A DNA stretch of 64,000 nucleotides from Pseudomonadota bacterium (GCA_021845905.1 JAJZVA010000002.1:140577-204576), one strand, 5' to 3'; positions 51,410-60,610 are shown, counted from the first letter of the stretch. The notes: generated from the letters alone by a model not told the origin. Numbers and translations are program-made.

Positions 51410-52339
51410 ATGATTTTCCCCGATTTCGATGAACTGATCCGTCTTGGGGCAAGCGCCCCGCGCCTGCGCCTTGCCGCAGGAAAAAAAACCGCCGACGCGG
51501 CGGCGGGCGGCCATGCCTCGCCGTTCCGCGGGCAAGGGCTGTCGTTTCACGAGGTGCGCGAATACAGGACGGGCGACGACATCCGCCGCATCGACTGGCG
51601 CGTCACGGCGCGCACCAGAAAACCGCACCTGAAAATCTTCACCGAAGAGCGCGAGCGCACGGTTCTGCTGGCGATCGACGCCAACGCGGCGATGCGTTTC
51701 GGCACGCGCGGCACGTTCAAATCGGTGCAGGCGGCGCGTGCGGCCGCCCTGCTCGGCCATCGGGCGCTGGGCGAGGGCGACAAGCTCGGCTGCGTCGTAT
51801 TCGGCGACGTGAAAGACGGCTTGCGGTTCTTCACCCCGGAGCGTTCGGGCCGCGCCTTGTGGCAGGCCTTGAAATTGCTGAGCGGCGGCAAGACCGGCCT
51901 TCGCGACAAACCTGTGGCCGTGGAAGAGGTTTTGCAATATCTCGACCGCGCCGCGCCGACCGGGGCGCTGCTGTTCATCATCAGCGATTTTTATCCGTTG
52001 AGCGAAGATTTCGAGAAATATCTCGGCAACCTCCGCCGGAACCATCAGTCGGGCTGTCGCGACGTCGTGCTGGTCGGGGTGAGCGATCCCGCCGACGCGG
52101 CGCTGCCGCCGGTGGAGACGGTGATCTTCAGCGACGCGGGCGGAGAGAAATCCCGCGTTAATACCGACAGTCTCGCGGGACGCGCGGCTTACGCCCGCCA
52201 GTGGGAGGAAAATCGCGCGCGGCTGGAAACCGCGGCGGGGCGGCAGCGCGCCGGCATCGTCGATCTTCATACCGACGGCAGGGTCTACAATGATTTGCTG
52301 CGCGGCCTGAGGCGACTGAACTTCGGGAGGACGGCATGA
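51410..52339 (+). CDS. DUF58 domain protein
   Basis: 309 residues containing the DUF58 signature FHEVREYRTGDDIRRIDWRV and ARTRKPHLKIFTEERE, followed by a VWA-like half (LLAIDANAAMRFGTRGTFKS). DUF58 proteins regularly follow MoxR and are thought to be substrates or adaptors of it. It starts 12 bases after moxR and overlaps the next gene by ATGA. No membrane helix is evident. Confidence 0.9.
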   Translation: MIFPDFDELIRLGASAPRLRLAAGKKTADAAAGGHASPFRGQGLSFHEVREYRTGDDIRRIDWRVTARTRKPHLKIFTEERERTVLLAIDANAAMRFGTRGTFKSVQAARAAALLGHRALGEGDKLGCVVFGDVKDGLRFFTPERSGRALWQALKLLSGGKTGLRDKPVAVEEVLQYLDRAAPTGALLFIISDFYPLSEDFEKYLGNLRRNHQSGCRDVVLVGVSDPADAALPPVETVIFSDAGGEKSRVNTDSLAGRAAYARQWEENRARLETAAGRQRAGIVDLHTDGRVYNDLLRGLRRLNFGRTA

Positions 52340-52848
52340 CGGCCATACCGCTGACATCCGCATCCGCCGGGCAGCAGGCCGCAAAACTTCTTGCGCGGCT
52401 CGACGATATCCGCGGGCTCGACAAGATCGGCTTCTGGCCGTTTGCGCCCGGCTGGTGGGCCGTGCTGACGGTGCTGGCGCTGGCGCTGGGGCATTTTCTC
52501 TTCCGCTACCTGAAGCGCCGCGCCTACGAACGGAGCTGGAAGGGCGACGCGCGCAAGGAGCTGGGGCGGCTGGAAACCCGTCTCGCCGCCGATACGACGC
52601 AGGAGGTCGCGGCGACGCTTTCCATCCTGCTCCGCCGCATTGCGATGCGGCGTTTTTCGCGCGCTGCCTGCGCGGGGCTGGAAGGACGGCACTGGCTTTT
52701 GTGGCTGAAGGCGCAGGATCCGCTGGGATTTGACTGGCTGACGGCCGGCGGCATTCTGATCGAAGCGCCTTACGCGCCGCCGGGCAAGAAATGGCCGTTG
52801 CAGGACGTGAAGGCGCTGCTCGCCGCCGCGCGGGAATGGGTGAAGTAG
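52336..52848 (+). CDS. DUF4381 membrane protein of the Bat operon
   Basis: 170 residues. IGFWPFAPGWWAVLTVLALA marks the DUF4381 start, with one membrane helix at about 38-56, followed by a cytoplasmic helical domain (ERSWKGDARKELGRLETRLA). Coupled by ATGA to the DUF58 gene, and the batA ATG follows its stop after one base. Family function is unknown; inner-membrane assembly with BatA/BatB is inferred. Confidence 0.85.
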   Translation: MTAIPLTSASAGQQAAKLLARLDDIRGLDKIGFWPFAPGWWAVLTVLALALGHFLFRYLKRRAYERSWKGDARKELGRLETRLAADTTQEVAATLSILLRRIAMRRFSRAACAGLEGRHWLLWLKAQDPLGFDWLTAGGILIEAPYAPPGKKWPLQDVKALLAAAREWVK

Positions 52849-52849
52849 C

Positions 52850-53857
52850 ATGTTCGCGTTTCATTGGCCATACATGATCCTGCTTTTGCCTTTGCCGCTG
52901 CTGGTTTATCTTTTGAGCGCGCGGGCAAAGCAAAGCGCTGCGCCGGACGCGCCCGAGGTCGCCTTTCCGCATCTTGCAAGGCTTCAGGCCGCCTTTCCGC
53001 ACGAGAACCCGCGCAAGAAAAGCGGCTGGCTCCATTATGCCGTTCTGGCGCTTGTTTGGGCAGGGCTGACCGCCGCGCTGATGCGTCCGCAGATCGTCAG
53101 CCGTTTCATGCAAGTTGAAAGCGAAGGCTACGATCTGATGCTGGCGGTCGATCTTTCAGGTTCAATGAACGCGCTCGATTACAAGATCGACGGCCGCAGG
53201 GTGAGCCGTCTCGACATGGTGAAGAGCGTCGTCAGCCGTTTCATCCGCCACCGCCGCGGAGACCGCATCGGCCTGATTCTTTTCGGGACGCACGCGTATT
53301 TGCACGTGCCGCTGACGTTCGACACGGCGTCGGTCGAAAAGATGCTGGATAACGCGGAGGTCGGTGAAGCGGGCGGATCGACGGCGATCGGCGACGCGAT
53401 CGGCCTTGCAGTGCGGAGCCTGCGCCACAAACCGGCCAATTCCCGCGTGCTTATTTTGCTGACCGACGGCGCGGACAATTCCAGCACCATCCCGCCCCTC
53501 GAGGCGGCGCGGCTCGCCAAGTCTTACGGCATCCGGGTTTATACCATCGGCATTGGCACCGACGGCCCCGTGCCGTACCCGACGCCGCAGGGTATCGTCA
53601 TGGCGCAATTCAGGACAGACCCTGCGCTTTTGAGAAAAGTCGCCGCGATCACCGGCGGACGATTCTTCGAGGCGACGGACAGCGCCGCGCTCCGCGACAT
53701 CTACGCCGAGATCGACAAGCTCGAAAAAACGCGGATGAAGAGAAGAAGCTACATGATCAGAAAGCCGCTCTTCCGCTATCCGCTCGGCTTCGCCCTGATA
53801 TTGCTGCTGGGGTTCGCGCTCGCGCCTGTATACGGGAGAGTGTCCGATGGAGGCTGA
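52850..53857 (+). CDS. batA: BatA-type VWA domain membrane protein
   Basis: 335 residues with an N-terminal BatA-type membrane helix pair (about 5-25 and 60-78), a VWA domain with MIDAS motif AVDLSGSMNALD near residue 100 and the threonine/aspartate positions in LTDGADNSS, and a C-terminal membrane helix (PLGFALILLLGFALAPVYG). The metal-site residues DxSxS are intact. Bat proteins were first linked to aerotolerance in Bacteroides. It overlaps the next gene by 11 bases. Confidence 0.9.
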   Translation: MFAFHWPYMILLLPLPLLVYLLSARAKQSAAPDAPEVAFPHLARLQAAFPHENPRKKSGWLHYAVLALVWAGLTAALMRPQIVSRFMQVESEGYDLMLAVDLSGSMNALDYKIDGRRVSRLDMVKSVVSRFIRHRRGDRIGLILFGTHAYLHVPLTFDTASVEKMLDNAEVGEAGGSTAIGDAIGLAVRSLRHKPANSRVLILLTDGADNSSTIPPLEAARLAKSYGIRVYTIGIGTDGPVPYPTPQGIVMAQFRTDPALLRKVAAITGGRFFEATDSAALRDIYAEIDKLEKTRMKRRSYMIRKPLFRYPLGFALILLLGFALAPVYGRVSDGG

Positions 53858-55763
53858 TTTCGGTCATCTTCATTTCGCGCAACCGCTCTGGCTCTGTGGG
53901 CTTTTTGCCGTGCCGGTGTTGCTGCTGCTTTACGCGTTGTTTTATAAAGGGTCTGCGCAAACGGAACGGCTCAAGCGTTTCGCCGACGCGCATCTTCTGC
54001 CGCATCTGGTGAAACGCGCCGGTGGCGAAAGAAAATCCGCGAAGGGCGGGCTGGCGCGCTGGTCTTTGCTGTGGATCTGCGGCATGATCGCCATGGCAGG
54101 GCCGCGCTTCGGCTATACCGATGTGCAAACCTTCCAGCCCGAACGCGATCTCGTCATCGTTCTCGATCTTTCCCGCTCGATGAACGCCGCCGACGTCAAG
54201 CCCTCGCGCATTGTCCGCGCGCAGCAGAAGATCGACGATATCCTGAGAACGCAGAAAGGCGTGACCGTCGGCCTTGTCGCCTATGCGAAGGTGCCGCATA
54301 TGGTCGTGCCGCTGACCGACGACATGCGGACGATCGAAAACCTCGTGCCGGCGCTGGATACGTCGCTGATCACGGTCGAGGGCGATGATCTGAAGCCCGC
54401 GTTGAAAATGGCGGCGCGCATGCTGGCGGGCGAACCGCCCGGGAACGATAAATCCATTCTTGTCATCAGCGACGGCGGCTTCGGCGCGGGCGATCTCGCG
54501 GGGCTGGTGCGCGCGGCGCGCGGCGCGCGGATCTATACCATGGGCGTCGGCACGCCCCAAGGCGCGCCCGTGCCGGACGGCAACGGCGGCTTTGTCGACG
54601 CCGCAAACGGAAATATGCTGATCTCGCGCCTTGAAAGCGGAAAGCTGCGGGCGCTGGCGCGCCTCGGCGGCGGCATTTACGTGCATGCGGATTATACGCA
54701 GGCCGCGACGGACGCCGTTCTTGCGCGTGTGGAAGGTCTGGGCGCTGTGCGTCATGGCCCGAAAACGGTGCGCATCTGGAATGCGCGTTTTTACATTCCG
54801 GTGTTGCTGCTGGCGCTTCTGCTTTTGCCTTTGTTCCGGCGCGGCGCGGTTTTTCCGGTTGTGCTGTCGCTTCTTTTGCTGCATCCGTCTCACGCGCACG
54901 CGGCGGCGTTCAGGAACTTCTTTTTCAACGATGCGCAGCGGGGCAAAATCGCCTATGACGCGGGGGATTACGCGGGCGCGATGAAGGATTTCAAAACGCC
55001 TTACCGCAAGGGCGTTGCTGCCTATCGCGCGAAGGACTTTCCGGTCGCGGCGACGCTGTTCAAATCCGTGCGCGATCCGAAGCTGCGCCTCTTCGCGCAA
55101 TACAATGCCGCCAACGCCGAACTGATGGGCGGAAAAATCAACGCCGCGATTTCCGATTATAAAGCCGTTCTGAAGCAAGCCCCGCAGGACGCGCGGGCGA
55201 AACACAATCTTGCCATCGCCGAAAAACTGCTCAAATTGCGAAAAAAACAGAAGAAAAAACAAAAAAAGCACGGCAAGCAGGACAAAAAAAGCGAAAATCA
55301 GAAGAGCGACGGCGCAACATCAGGCCGGAAAAAATCTGGACAGCAAAAAAACAGCGCATCGCAGAAGAAAAATCAGGCCGGAAGCAATGCAGACAAGAAG
55401 GAACAGGATAAGACGGGGCAGAGCAAAGTGAAAGAAGATCCGGCGCAGGAGAAACGGATGCAGAAAGAAAAACGAGAACAAAAACAAAAGCAAAAACCCG
55501 GCGCCGCCGCCGTCCGGAAAACGGAAGGGAAGAAAGCGCAAAAAGAAAACGCTGTGCAGGGAAAAGACAAAGAGGGTAAAGACAGGAAACCCGCGGCGCA
55601 AAAGGAAAATACAGCGCGGCAAACGCTGAGGCACGTATCGCAAAAAGACATCGATGCCAACCAGTGGCTTGACCATATACGAAGCGACCCCGGCTCTTTC
55701 CTGCAAAACCAGTTCAGAATAGAAGAAAGAAAGGCGCGCGCCGCCGAGGAGGAAAACCAATGA
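53847..55763 (+). CDS. BatB-BatC fusion: VWA domain plus TPR and lysine-rich tail
   Basis: 638 residues. The first half is a BatB-like VWA protein with membrane helices near the N-terminus and near 315-345 and MIDAS motif VLDLSRSMNAAD near residue 106. After the second membrane region comes a periplasmic TPR segment (about 355-455, FFNDAQRGKIAYDAGDYAGA), then a 130-residue Lys/Gln/Glu-rich low-complexity tail and a final HVSQKDIDANQWLDHIRSD block. In Bacteroides, batB and batC are separate genes; here they are one. It overlaps batD by an ATGA-type junction. Confidence 0.87.
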   Translation: MEADFGHLHFAQPLWLCGLFAVPVLLLLYALFYKGSAQTERLKRFADAHLLPHLVKRAGGERKSAKGGLARWSLLWICGMIAMAGPRFGYTDVQTFQPERDLVIVLDLSRSMNAADVKPSRIVRAQQKIDDILRTQKGVTVGLVAYAKVPHMVVPLTDDMRTIENLVPALDTSLITVEGDDLKPALKMAARMLAGEPPGNDKSILVISDGGFGAGDLAGLVRAARGARIYTMGVGTPQGAPVPDGNGGFVDAANGNMLISRLESGKLRALARLGGGIYVHADYTQAATDAVLARVEGLGAVRHGPKTVRIWNARFYIPVLLLALLLLPLFRRGAVFPVVLSLLLLHPSHAHAAAFRNFFFNDAQRGKIAYDAGDYAGAMKDFKTPYRKGVAAYRAKDFPVAATLFKSVRDPKLRLFAQYNAANAELMGGKINAAISDYKAVLKQAPQDARAKHNLAIAEKLLKLRKKQKKKQKKHGKQDKKSENQKSDGATSGRKKSGQQKNSASQKKNQAGSNADKKEQDKTGQSKVKEDPAQEKRMQKEKREQKQKQKPGAAAVRKTEGKKAQKENAVQGKDKEGKDRKPAAQKENTARQTLRHVSQKDIDANQWLDHIRSDPGSFLQNQFRIEERKARAAEEENQ

Positions 55764-57658
55764 TGAAAAAAATTCTTGTCATTCTCGCCTTTTTGGCGCT
55801 CTGGCCCTGCGCGGCCTATGCCGCCAGCTTCACGGCGACGGTGGACAGCACCAGCGCGGTCGTCGGGCAGGGTGTGACGCTGCAACTGACGTTGTCCGGC
55901 GCGTCTGCGCAAGGCGGCCCGGAAACCGGCGTTCTCGGTCGTTCGTTCGATATCGCCGCGCAGGGAGAGACGTCGAGCACGACGATCATCAACGGCGCGG
56001 CGAGTTCCAGCGTCGGCTGGCAATACACGCTGTTGCCGAAAAAAGCGGGCACGGTGGTCATTCCGCCGGTCAGCATCGCGACGTCGGACGGCACGCTGAA
56101 AACGGCCCCCATTACGCTGAACGTCGCTTCTGCGTCGGCCATGCCGCAGGCATATGGATCATCTTCGCAGGCATATGGATCAATGCCGCAGACCGGCGCA
56201 TCCGGCGGCGCGCAGACCGGCGGCGACCGCGTCTATATTCATGCATCGGTCAACCGCGACGATCCTTACGAGAATCAGCCGGTCAGCTATACCGTGCGCG
56301 TCGTTTCCGGCGCGGCCTTGAGCGGCGTTTCTCTCCAGCCGCCGCAGGTGAGCAACGCGATCGTCAAGGAAGCCGCCAAGCCAAAGGTTTCGACGGAAAT
56401 CGAGAACGGCGCGCGCGTCAACGTCGTGACGTTCCGCTTTCTCGTCACGCCCGTCGGCGCGGGAAAAATTTCCATTCCCGCCGCCGTCCTGCAGGGCGAT
56501 ATGGCGGTGCAGAACAATAACGCCGCGCAGGGTTTCGGCAACTTCTTTACCGACCCGTTCCAGATGCTGCAGAACATGAACAATATGGCGGGGTTCGGCT
56601 TCGCGAGTGAAGAGCCTTTCACGGTGGCGAGCAACGCCGTGACGCTGAGCGTGCGTCCGCCGGTCGCGGGCATGAATCCGTGGTTGCCGCTGTCATCGCT
56701 GCGGCTCAGCCAGCATTTCGACATGACGCTCCCCGTGCATGTCGGCGATCCGGTCACGCGCAAGATCGTCCTGCTCGCCGACGGCCTTTCCGGCAGCCAG
56801 TTGCCGGATATCGCCAGCCCGCAGAACGGCGCCGGTTTCAGCGTTTATGCCGGAAAGCCGAAGATCGGAAAGCACATCAACGGCAAAACCGGCGACGTGT
56901 CCGGCTGGCGTCAGGAAAGCTACAGCCTGATCCCGCAGAAAGCGGGAAAACTTGTCGTGCCCGCGCTGAAAGTGACGTGGTGGAATACGCGGACGGGCAA
57001 GGCCGTCGTTTCGACCCTGCCTCAAAAAACGATCGACGTTCTTCCTGCCGTTGCGGGTGCGGAGCAAACGAATGCCGGACAGGGAAATACAGGGCAAGCG
57101 TCCGTTGCAACGGCATCCGTCGCCGCGCCGGTGAAGATAGCGTCGGTTGGCGGCGCAATGAAAGGCGCGCCCGCCCCGCGATGGCTTTATGCGCTGATCG
57201 CGGCGATCGTCGTCATCCTGCTGTTCGTATTGTTCTGGGCTTTGAGTTTGCAGCGCAAGATCAGCCGTCTCGTCGCGGCGCCCACGGCGGCGGATGGAAA
57301 GAAATCCGCCGTGCCGAAAAGGAAGGAACCGGCCGGATTTTCCGGTGTCGACGCGGCCGTTTCGGCGGAAGGCCTGAAAAATTACATTCAATCCTACGCG
57401 CACGATCACTGGGGAACGCCAGCCAACGCGCCGCTGGAGACGGTTTTCGCCGTGGCGCAGAAAACGCGCCCCGCGCTCGGGCAAGCTGCGGCGCAAGCGC
57501 TGGCGCGCGACATCTCCGCGACGGTCTATGCCGGAAAACCCGCCGATCTTGCGGATTTGAAGGCGCGCAGCAAGGCAGTGTTGCGGGCGGCGAAGGAAAA
57601 GGCGGCGAACGGCAACGGCGACGAAGGAGAAAAACTCTCCGGCCTCAACCCGAGTTAA
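55760..57658 (+). CDS. batD: BatD-type protein
   Basis: 632 residues: signal peptide (ILVILAFLALWPCAAYA), long beta-rich periplasmic part with the BatD repeats (VTLQLTLSGASAQGGPETGV; YENQPVSYTVRVVSGAALSG; VGDPVTRKIVLLADGLSGSQ), one membrane helix near 475-495 (LYALIAAIVVILLFVLFWAL) and a cytoplasmic C-terminus. This is the usual BatD plan. A small duplication of QAYGS occurs near residues 130-140. Last gene of the operon. Confidence 0.87.
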   Translation: MMKKILVILAFLALWPCAAYAASFTATVDSTSAVVGQGVTLQLTLSGASAQGGPETGVLGRSFDIAAQGETSSTTIINGAASSSVGWQYTLLPKKAGTVVIPPVSIATSDGTLKTAPITLNVASASAMPQAYGSSSQAYGSMPQTGASGGAQTGGDRVYIHASVNRDDPYENQPVSYTVRVVSGAALSGVSLQPPQVSNAIVKEAAKPKVSTEIENGARVNVVTFRFLVTPVGAGKISIPAAVLQGDMAVQNNNAAQGFGNFFTDPFQMLQNMNNMAGFGFASEEPFTVASNAVTLSVRPPVAGMNPWLPLSSLRLSQHFDMTLPVHVGDPVTRKIVLLADGLSGSQLPDIASPQNGAGFSVYAGKPKIGKHINGKTGDVSGWRQESYSLIPQKAGKLVVPALKVTWWNTRTGKAVVSTLPQKTIDVLPAVAGAEQTNAGQGNTGQASVATASVAAPVKIASVGGAMKGAPAPRWLYALIAAIVVILLFVLFWALSLQRKISRLVAAPTAADGKKSAVPKRKEPAGFSGVDAAVSAEGLKNYIQSYAHDHWGTPANAPLETVFAVAQKTRPALGQAAAQALARDISATVYAGKPADLADLKARSKAVLRAAKEKAANGNGDEGEKLSGLNPS

Positions 57659-57727
57659 GCGGGTTTTCGTCCGCGGTTCGAAAGCGTTGCCGGAATTACA
57701 AATACGCTGTCCGCTTGCACCGGAAAC

Positions 57728-58222
57728 TTACGGCGCGGGCGCGGCGGAAAACTGTCCGGGCAGGTCGTTGCCGATCCGCTGGGTCACGGCCTTGTCATAC
57801 CATGCTTTCGCGCTCTCCACGTTTTTCCGCAGACAAACGGCGGCATAATGCGTGCCGAGATCCTTGTCGCATGCGGCATTGCCTTGCTCGATCATGCCCT
57901 GATAGGAGCCGATAAGGTCTGCGAGCAGGGGCATGCGCTTTTTTTCCAGCGCGTAGGCGCAAGTCTTGATTTTCGGGATCGCGTCCGGCGACAGGGCATA
58001 GGCCTGCGCCGCCGTCTTGGGAGGCGTGATTCCCAGCTGCCGTTCGCAGGCGTGCATATCGGATTGTGTCAGAAGTCTGTCCGACGGGCGGGGCTTATGT
58101 TGCGCCGGCGGCGGGGTTTGGCTCTCTCCGCCCGGCATCATCGAAAGGCCGCACCCGCAAAGGAGGGCGGCGAGCGCGAGCGCGGCGATCAGACGTTGCG
58201 GCTTTCTCATGCGGTCAGGCAT
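57728..58222 (-). CDS. Putative lipoprotein of unknown function
   Basis: 164 residues from ATG 58222, with GGAG eight bases upstream; the start overlaps the stop of the Sel1 gene. Signal peptide with lipobox (ALALAALLCGC) at about residues 12-26, then a Pro-rich linker and a small Cys-containing domain (MHACERQLGI, KIKTCAYALEKK, GNAACDKD, AAVCLRKN) whose four cysteines may form disulfides. Unknown family; envelope anchoring is inferred. Confidence 0.78.
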   Translation of the reverse strand: MPDRMRKPQRLIAALALAALLCGCGLSMMPGGESQTPPPAQHKPRPSDRLLTQSDMHACERQLGITPPKTAAQAYALSPDAIPKIKTCAYALEKKRMPLLADLIGSYQGMIEQGNAACDKDLGTHYAAVCLRKNVESAKAWYDKAVTQRIGNDLPGQFSAAPAP

Positions 58223-58853
58223 CGGTCTGCTCCTGTTTTTTGCGGCGGTAGAGATAGACGAACATGATGCCGCAAAGGAGCATAAGTCCCGCAAGGCCGC
58301 TCAGCAACGCGGCCTTCACGTTGAAGGCGGGTTTTCGCGCCCGCGGCGACGGCAGCTTTCCTTCCGCTTGCAGGCCGCGGAGCAACCAGAACGCCGAAAG
58401 CCGCGCGTTTTGCGGCGCGCCGCGGCCGTATCTGTAAATATCCGAGAGCACAAAATAGGCTTTGACGTTGCCCGCCCTGGCGGCGCGCATGCACCACTTT
58501 GCCGCTTTGGCCGGGTTCTTTTCCACGCCGTTGCCTTGCGTGTAAATGGCGTAGAGGTTGAGCGGCGCGTCTTTGTCTCCGTCCGCCGCCGCTTTTTCCA
58601 TCCATTGAAGAGATTTTTGGTAGTTCTTTGTCACGCCCTCGCCGGTGTGATAAAGAACGGCGAGGTTGAATTCCGCGGCGGCATCGCCGCCTGCGGCCTG
58701 TTTTTTCAGCGCGGCCACGTAAGCGGGCGTGACTTTCACGGCCGCGGCTTTTGGAACAGGCGTCATCCCGAGCGGCGCGCGCGCCGCAAAAGCGCTGGCG
58801 CAGCCGAACGGCAGCAGGAAAGAAAAAAGCAGGATTTTCTTCTTCAATGTCAT
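58215..58853 (-). CDS. Sel1-repeat protein with C-terminal membrane anchor
   Basis: 212 residues. Signal peptide (ILLFSFLLPFGCASAFA), then three Sel1-like repeats at about 45-155 (AAEFNLAVLYHTGEGVTKNY; KDAPLNLYAIYTQGNGVEKN; KAYFVLSDIYRYGRGAPQNA), and a C-terminal membrane helix (AALLSGLAGLMLLCGIMFVY) with a basic tail. Such proteins act as periplasmic protein-interaction scaffolds. It is coupled to the lipoprotein gene downstream. Confidence 0.87.
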   Translation of the reverse strand: MTLKKKILLFSFLLPFGCASAFAARAPLGMTPVPKAAAVKVTPAYVAALKKQAAGGDAAAEFNLAVLYHTGEGVTKNYQKSLQWMEKAAADGDKDAPLNLYAIYTQGNGVEKNPAKAAKWCMRAARAGNVKAYFVLSDIYRYGRGAPQNARLSAFWLLRGLQAEGKLPSPRARKPAFNVKAALLSGLAGLMLLCGIMFVYLYRRKKQEQTDA

Positions 58854-58871
58854 TTCCGAATGATACAGGCT

Positions 58872-59609
58872 TTATCCAGCGATGTGAACCACCGTGAAGA
58901 TAAAAGCCGCGCCGAGGCACGTCAGCCCCACCAGCCGGAGCGCGATGCCGGGCGTAGCTTTCGAATGCGCTTCCGGCAGGATGTCCGCCGCGCCGATGTA
59001 AAGCAGAAACCCCGCGAAGAAGCCGAGAAAGAGGATCAATCCCTGCGGCGGCAGATGGAAGAACAGCGTCGAGGCCGCGCCGAGCACCGGCGCGATGGCG
59101 TCGAGCGCGAGCATTTTGAGCGCGCGGCGCTTTTCGTTCTGATGGACGAGCATGAGAACGACGGTGTTGAGACCGTCGCAGAAATCGTGGGCGATCACCG
59201 CGATGGCGACAATCGTGCCGACGCCTGCCGAAACCTGAAAGGCAAGGCCGATGCCGACGCCGTCCATAAAGCTGTGGCCGGTCAGCGCCAGCGCGGACAA
59301 AAGCCCGACCTGCGGGTGATGGTGTGGCGTATAGACGTTTTCATGCGCGTGGTGGATCAGCACCAGCTTCTCGACGCTGTGAAAGAGCAGGAACCCGACG
59401 ACCAGCGCGATCATGGCGTGCGCGGGGTTATAGCCGTGTTTTTGCGCCAGCGCGAAGATTTCCGGCAGGACGTCGAAGCTCACAACGCCGAGCAATACGC
59501 CCGCGGTGAAGCTGAGGATATAGTGCAAACGGTCGTTATGCTTCAGCGCGAACAGCCCACCCATGAAAGTCGAGAAGAAAGTCGCGATGGAAAAGAGGAC
59601 GGCTGTCAT
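58872..59609 (-). CDS. ZIP family metal transporter
   Basis: 245 residues with eight predicted membrane helices. The metal path signatures are HSFMDGVGIGLAFQVSAGVG in helix IV and HDFCDGLNTVVLMLVHQNEK in helix V, and a His-rich loop IHHAHENVYTPHHHPQ lies between helices III and IV. These fit the ZIP family, which imports zinc or other divalent metals. It precedes the Sel1 gene on the same strand by 18 bases. Confidence 0.9.
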   Translation of the reverse strand: MTAVLFSIATFFSTFMGGLFALKHNDRLHYILSFTAGVLLGVVSFDVLPEIFALAQKHGYNPAHAMIALVVGFLLFHSVEKLVLIHHAHENVYTPHHHPQVGLLSALALTGHSFMDGVGIGLAFQVSAGVGTIVAIAVIAHDFCDGLNTVVLMLVHQNEKRRALKMLALDAIAPVLGAASTLFFHLPPQGLILFLGFFAGFLLYIGAADILPEAHSKATPGIALRLVGLTCLGAAFIFTVVHIAG

Positions 59610-59962
59610 GGGGTTTCAGACTTTGAAGGGGTGTGAGACTTTGATGGGCGCTAATCTGTCGGACAGTAGCAGGGAATCAGCGCGGTTTCCGATTCTTTTT
59701 TCGTTTCAAAGTGACTTGATTTAACCCTTTTGTGGTCAAAACGGATGGAGGTGGAATCATTTTTTTGTATTTATTATTATGTAAAAAACGTTTGTTATTA
59801 CATATTTATAATATATTTTGTAACTATATTACCAATAGTTAACTATTTATTTACGAAATATGTTGATTTTCTTTCCGTAATATGTTTATATCTAAACATG
59901 ACGCAGTTAACAATAGGTTAATAAAGTAATCGCAAACAAAGACATTCAAGGGGGTAACAATC
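59610..59962. other. AT-rich divergent regulatory region upstream of the CpdR-like gene
   Basis: A 353-base gap without a gene. Bases 59755-59940 are extremely AT-rich. It holds a perfect CtrA-type box at 59907 and a partial one at about 59837 (TTAACTATTTATTTA). Near 59706 is the 15-mer TCAAAGTGACTTGAT, which recurs with one change at 40645. Promoters for the ZIP gene and the receiver gene must lie here. Confidence 0.6.
59907..59921. promoter_or_regulatory. CtrA-type box (TTAA-N7-TTAA)
   Basis: TTAACAATAGGTTAA is a perfect full-site match, 41 bases upstream of the CpdR-like ATG. In Caulobacter, cpdR is itself connected to the CtrA circuit, so the site is in a meaningful place. Confidence 0.6.
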
Positions 59963-60436
59963 ATGACAAGAATTCTGATCGCCGAACAAAACGCAACCGT
60001 CGCCAACTATCTGGCCGCCAGCTTGCGCAAGGGCGGCAGCGCCGTCACGGTCGTGGACAATTATCTGGAAGCCTGGCGCGTATCGGCACGTGAAGATTTC
60101 GACGTGCTGATGATCGATGTGGTCATGCCCGGCGTCGACGGTTTCGTCCTCGCTCAGAAGGTTTTGCAGGACAACCCGGAGCTGCAGGTCATTTTCATCA
60201 CCGGTTTCGCCGGCGTGGCGATGGACATGCAGGCGACGCCTGCCTACGCGCCCGCGCCGATCACCATGCGCCCGTTCCACCTGCGCGATACCGCCGCGCG
60301 CATCCGCTATCTGCTGGGGCAGGGTTATCTGCCCTACGAAGAGCTGAGTGGAAATGAAGGCGCGGGAAACGAAAGCAATGTCGTCTATGCCGACTTCACG
60401 CGCAAAACCGGCACATCGCAGCAGGCCACGCACTAA
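59963..60436 (+). CDS. CpdR-like receiver protein with altered active site
   Basis: 157 residues, one receiver domain plus a 45-residue tail. MTRILIAE, DVVMPGVDG, QVIFITGFAG and RPFHLRDT line up with CpdR, the single-domain regulator that directs ClpXP-dependent turnover. The phospho-acceptor Asp52 and Thr80 remain. The two acidic residues that bind Mg2+ (AEDD in CpdR) are Gln9 and Asn10, and the conserved Lys of KPF is Arg103. Normal phosphorylation is therefore doubtful. AAGGGGG precedes the ATG. A strong terminator follows, so it is monocistronic. Confidence 0.82.
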   Translation: MTRILIAEQNATVANYLAASLRKGGSAVTVVDNYLEAWRVSAREDFDVLMIDVVMPGVDGFVLAQKVLQDNPELQVIFITGFAGVAMDMQATPAYAPAPITMRPFHLRDTAARIRYLLGQGYLPYEELSGNEGAGNESNVVYADFTRKTGTSQQATH

Positions 60437-60498
60437 AAATAACCCCCACGGAGACTTAAAAGCATCCTTCCCCCAGGAGCAAGTTTCTCCGTAACACC

Positions 60499-60536
60499 AG
60501 ACCCAGGCTCTCCCCCGGAGCCTGGGTCTTTTTTTT
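60499..60536 (+). terminator. Rho-independent terminator after the CpdR-like gene
   Basis: AGACCCAGGCTC (60499-60510) pairs perfectly with GAGCCTGGGTCT (60518-60529) around a seven-base loop, followed by a run of T to 60536. Confidence 0.95.
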
Positions 60537-60610
60537 AATATGCGAGGCAGCATAGCTGCGTTCAGGCGTGCCGTCTGGCGCAACAGGCAAGCACGTCTCC
60601 CGCGAACCGG

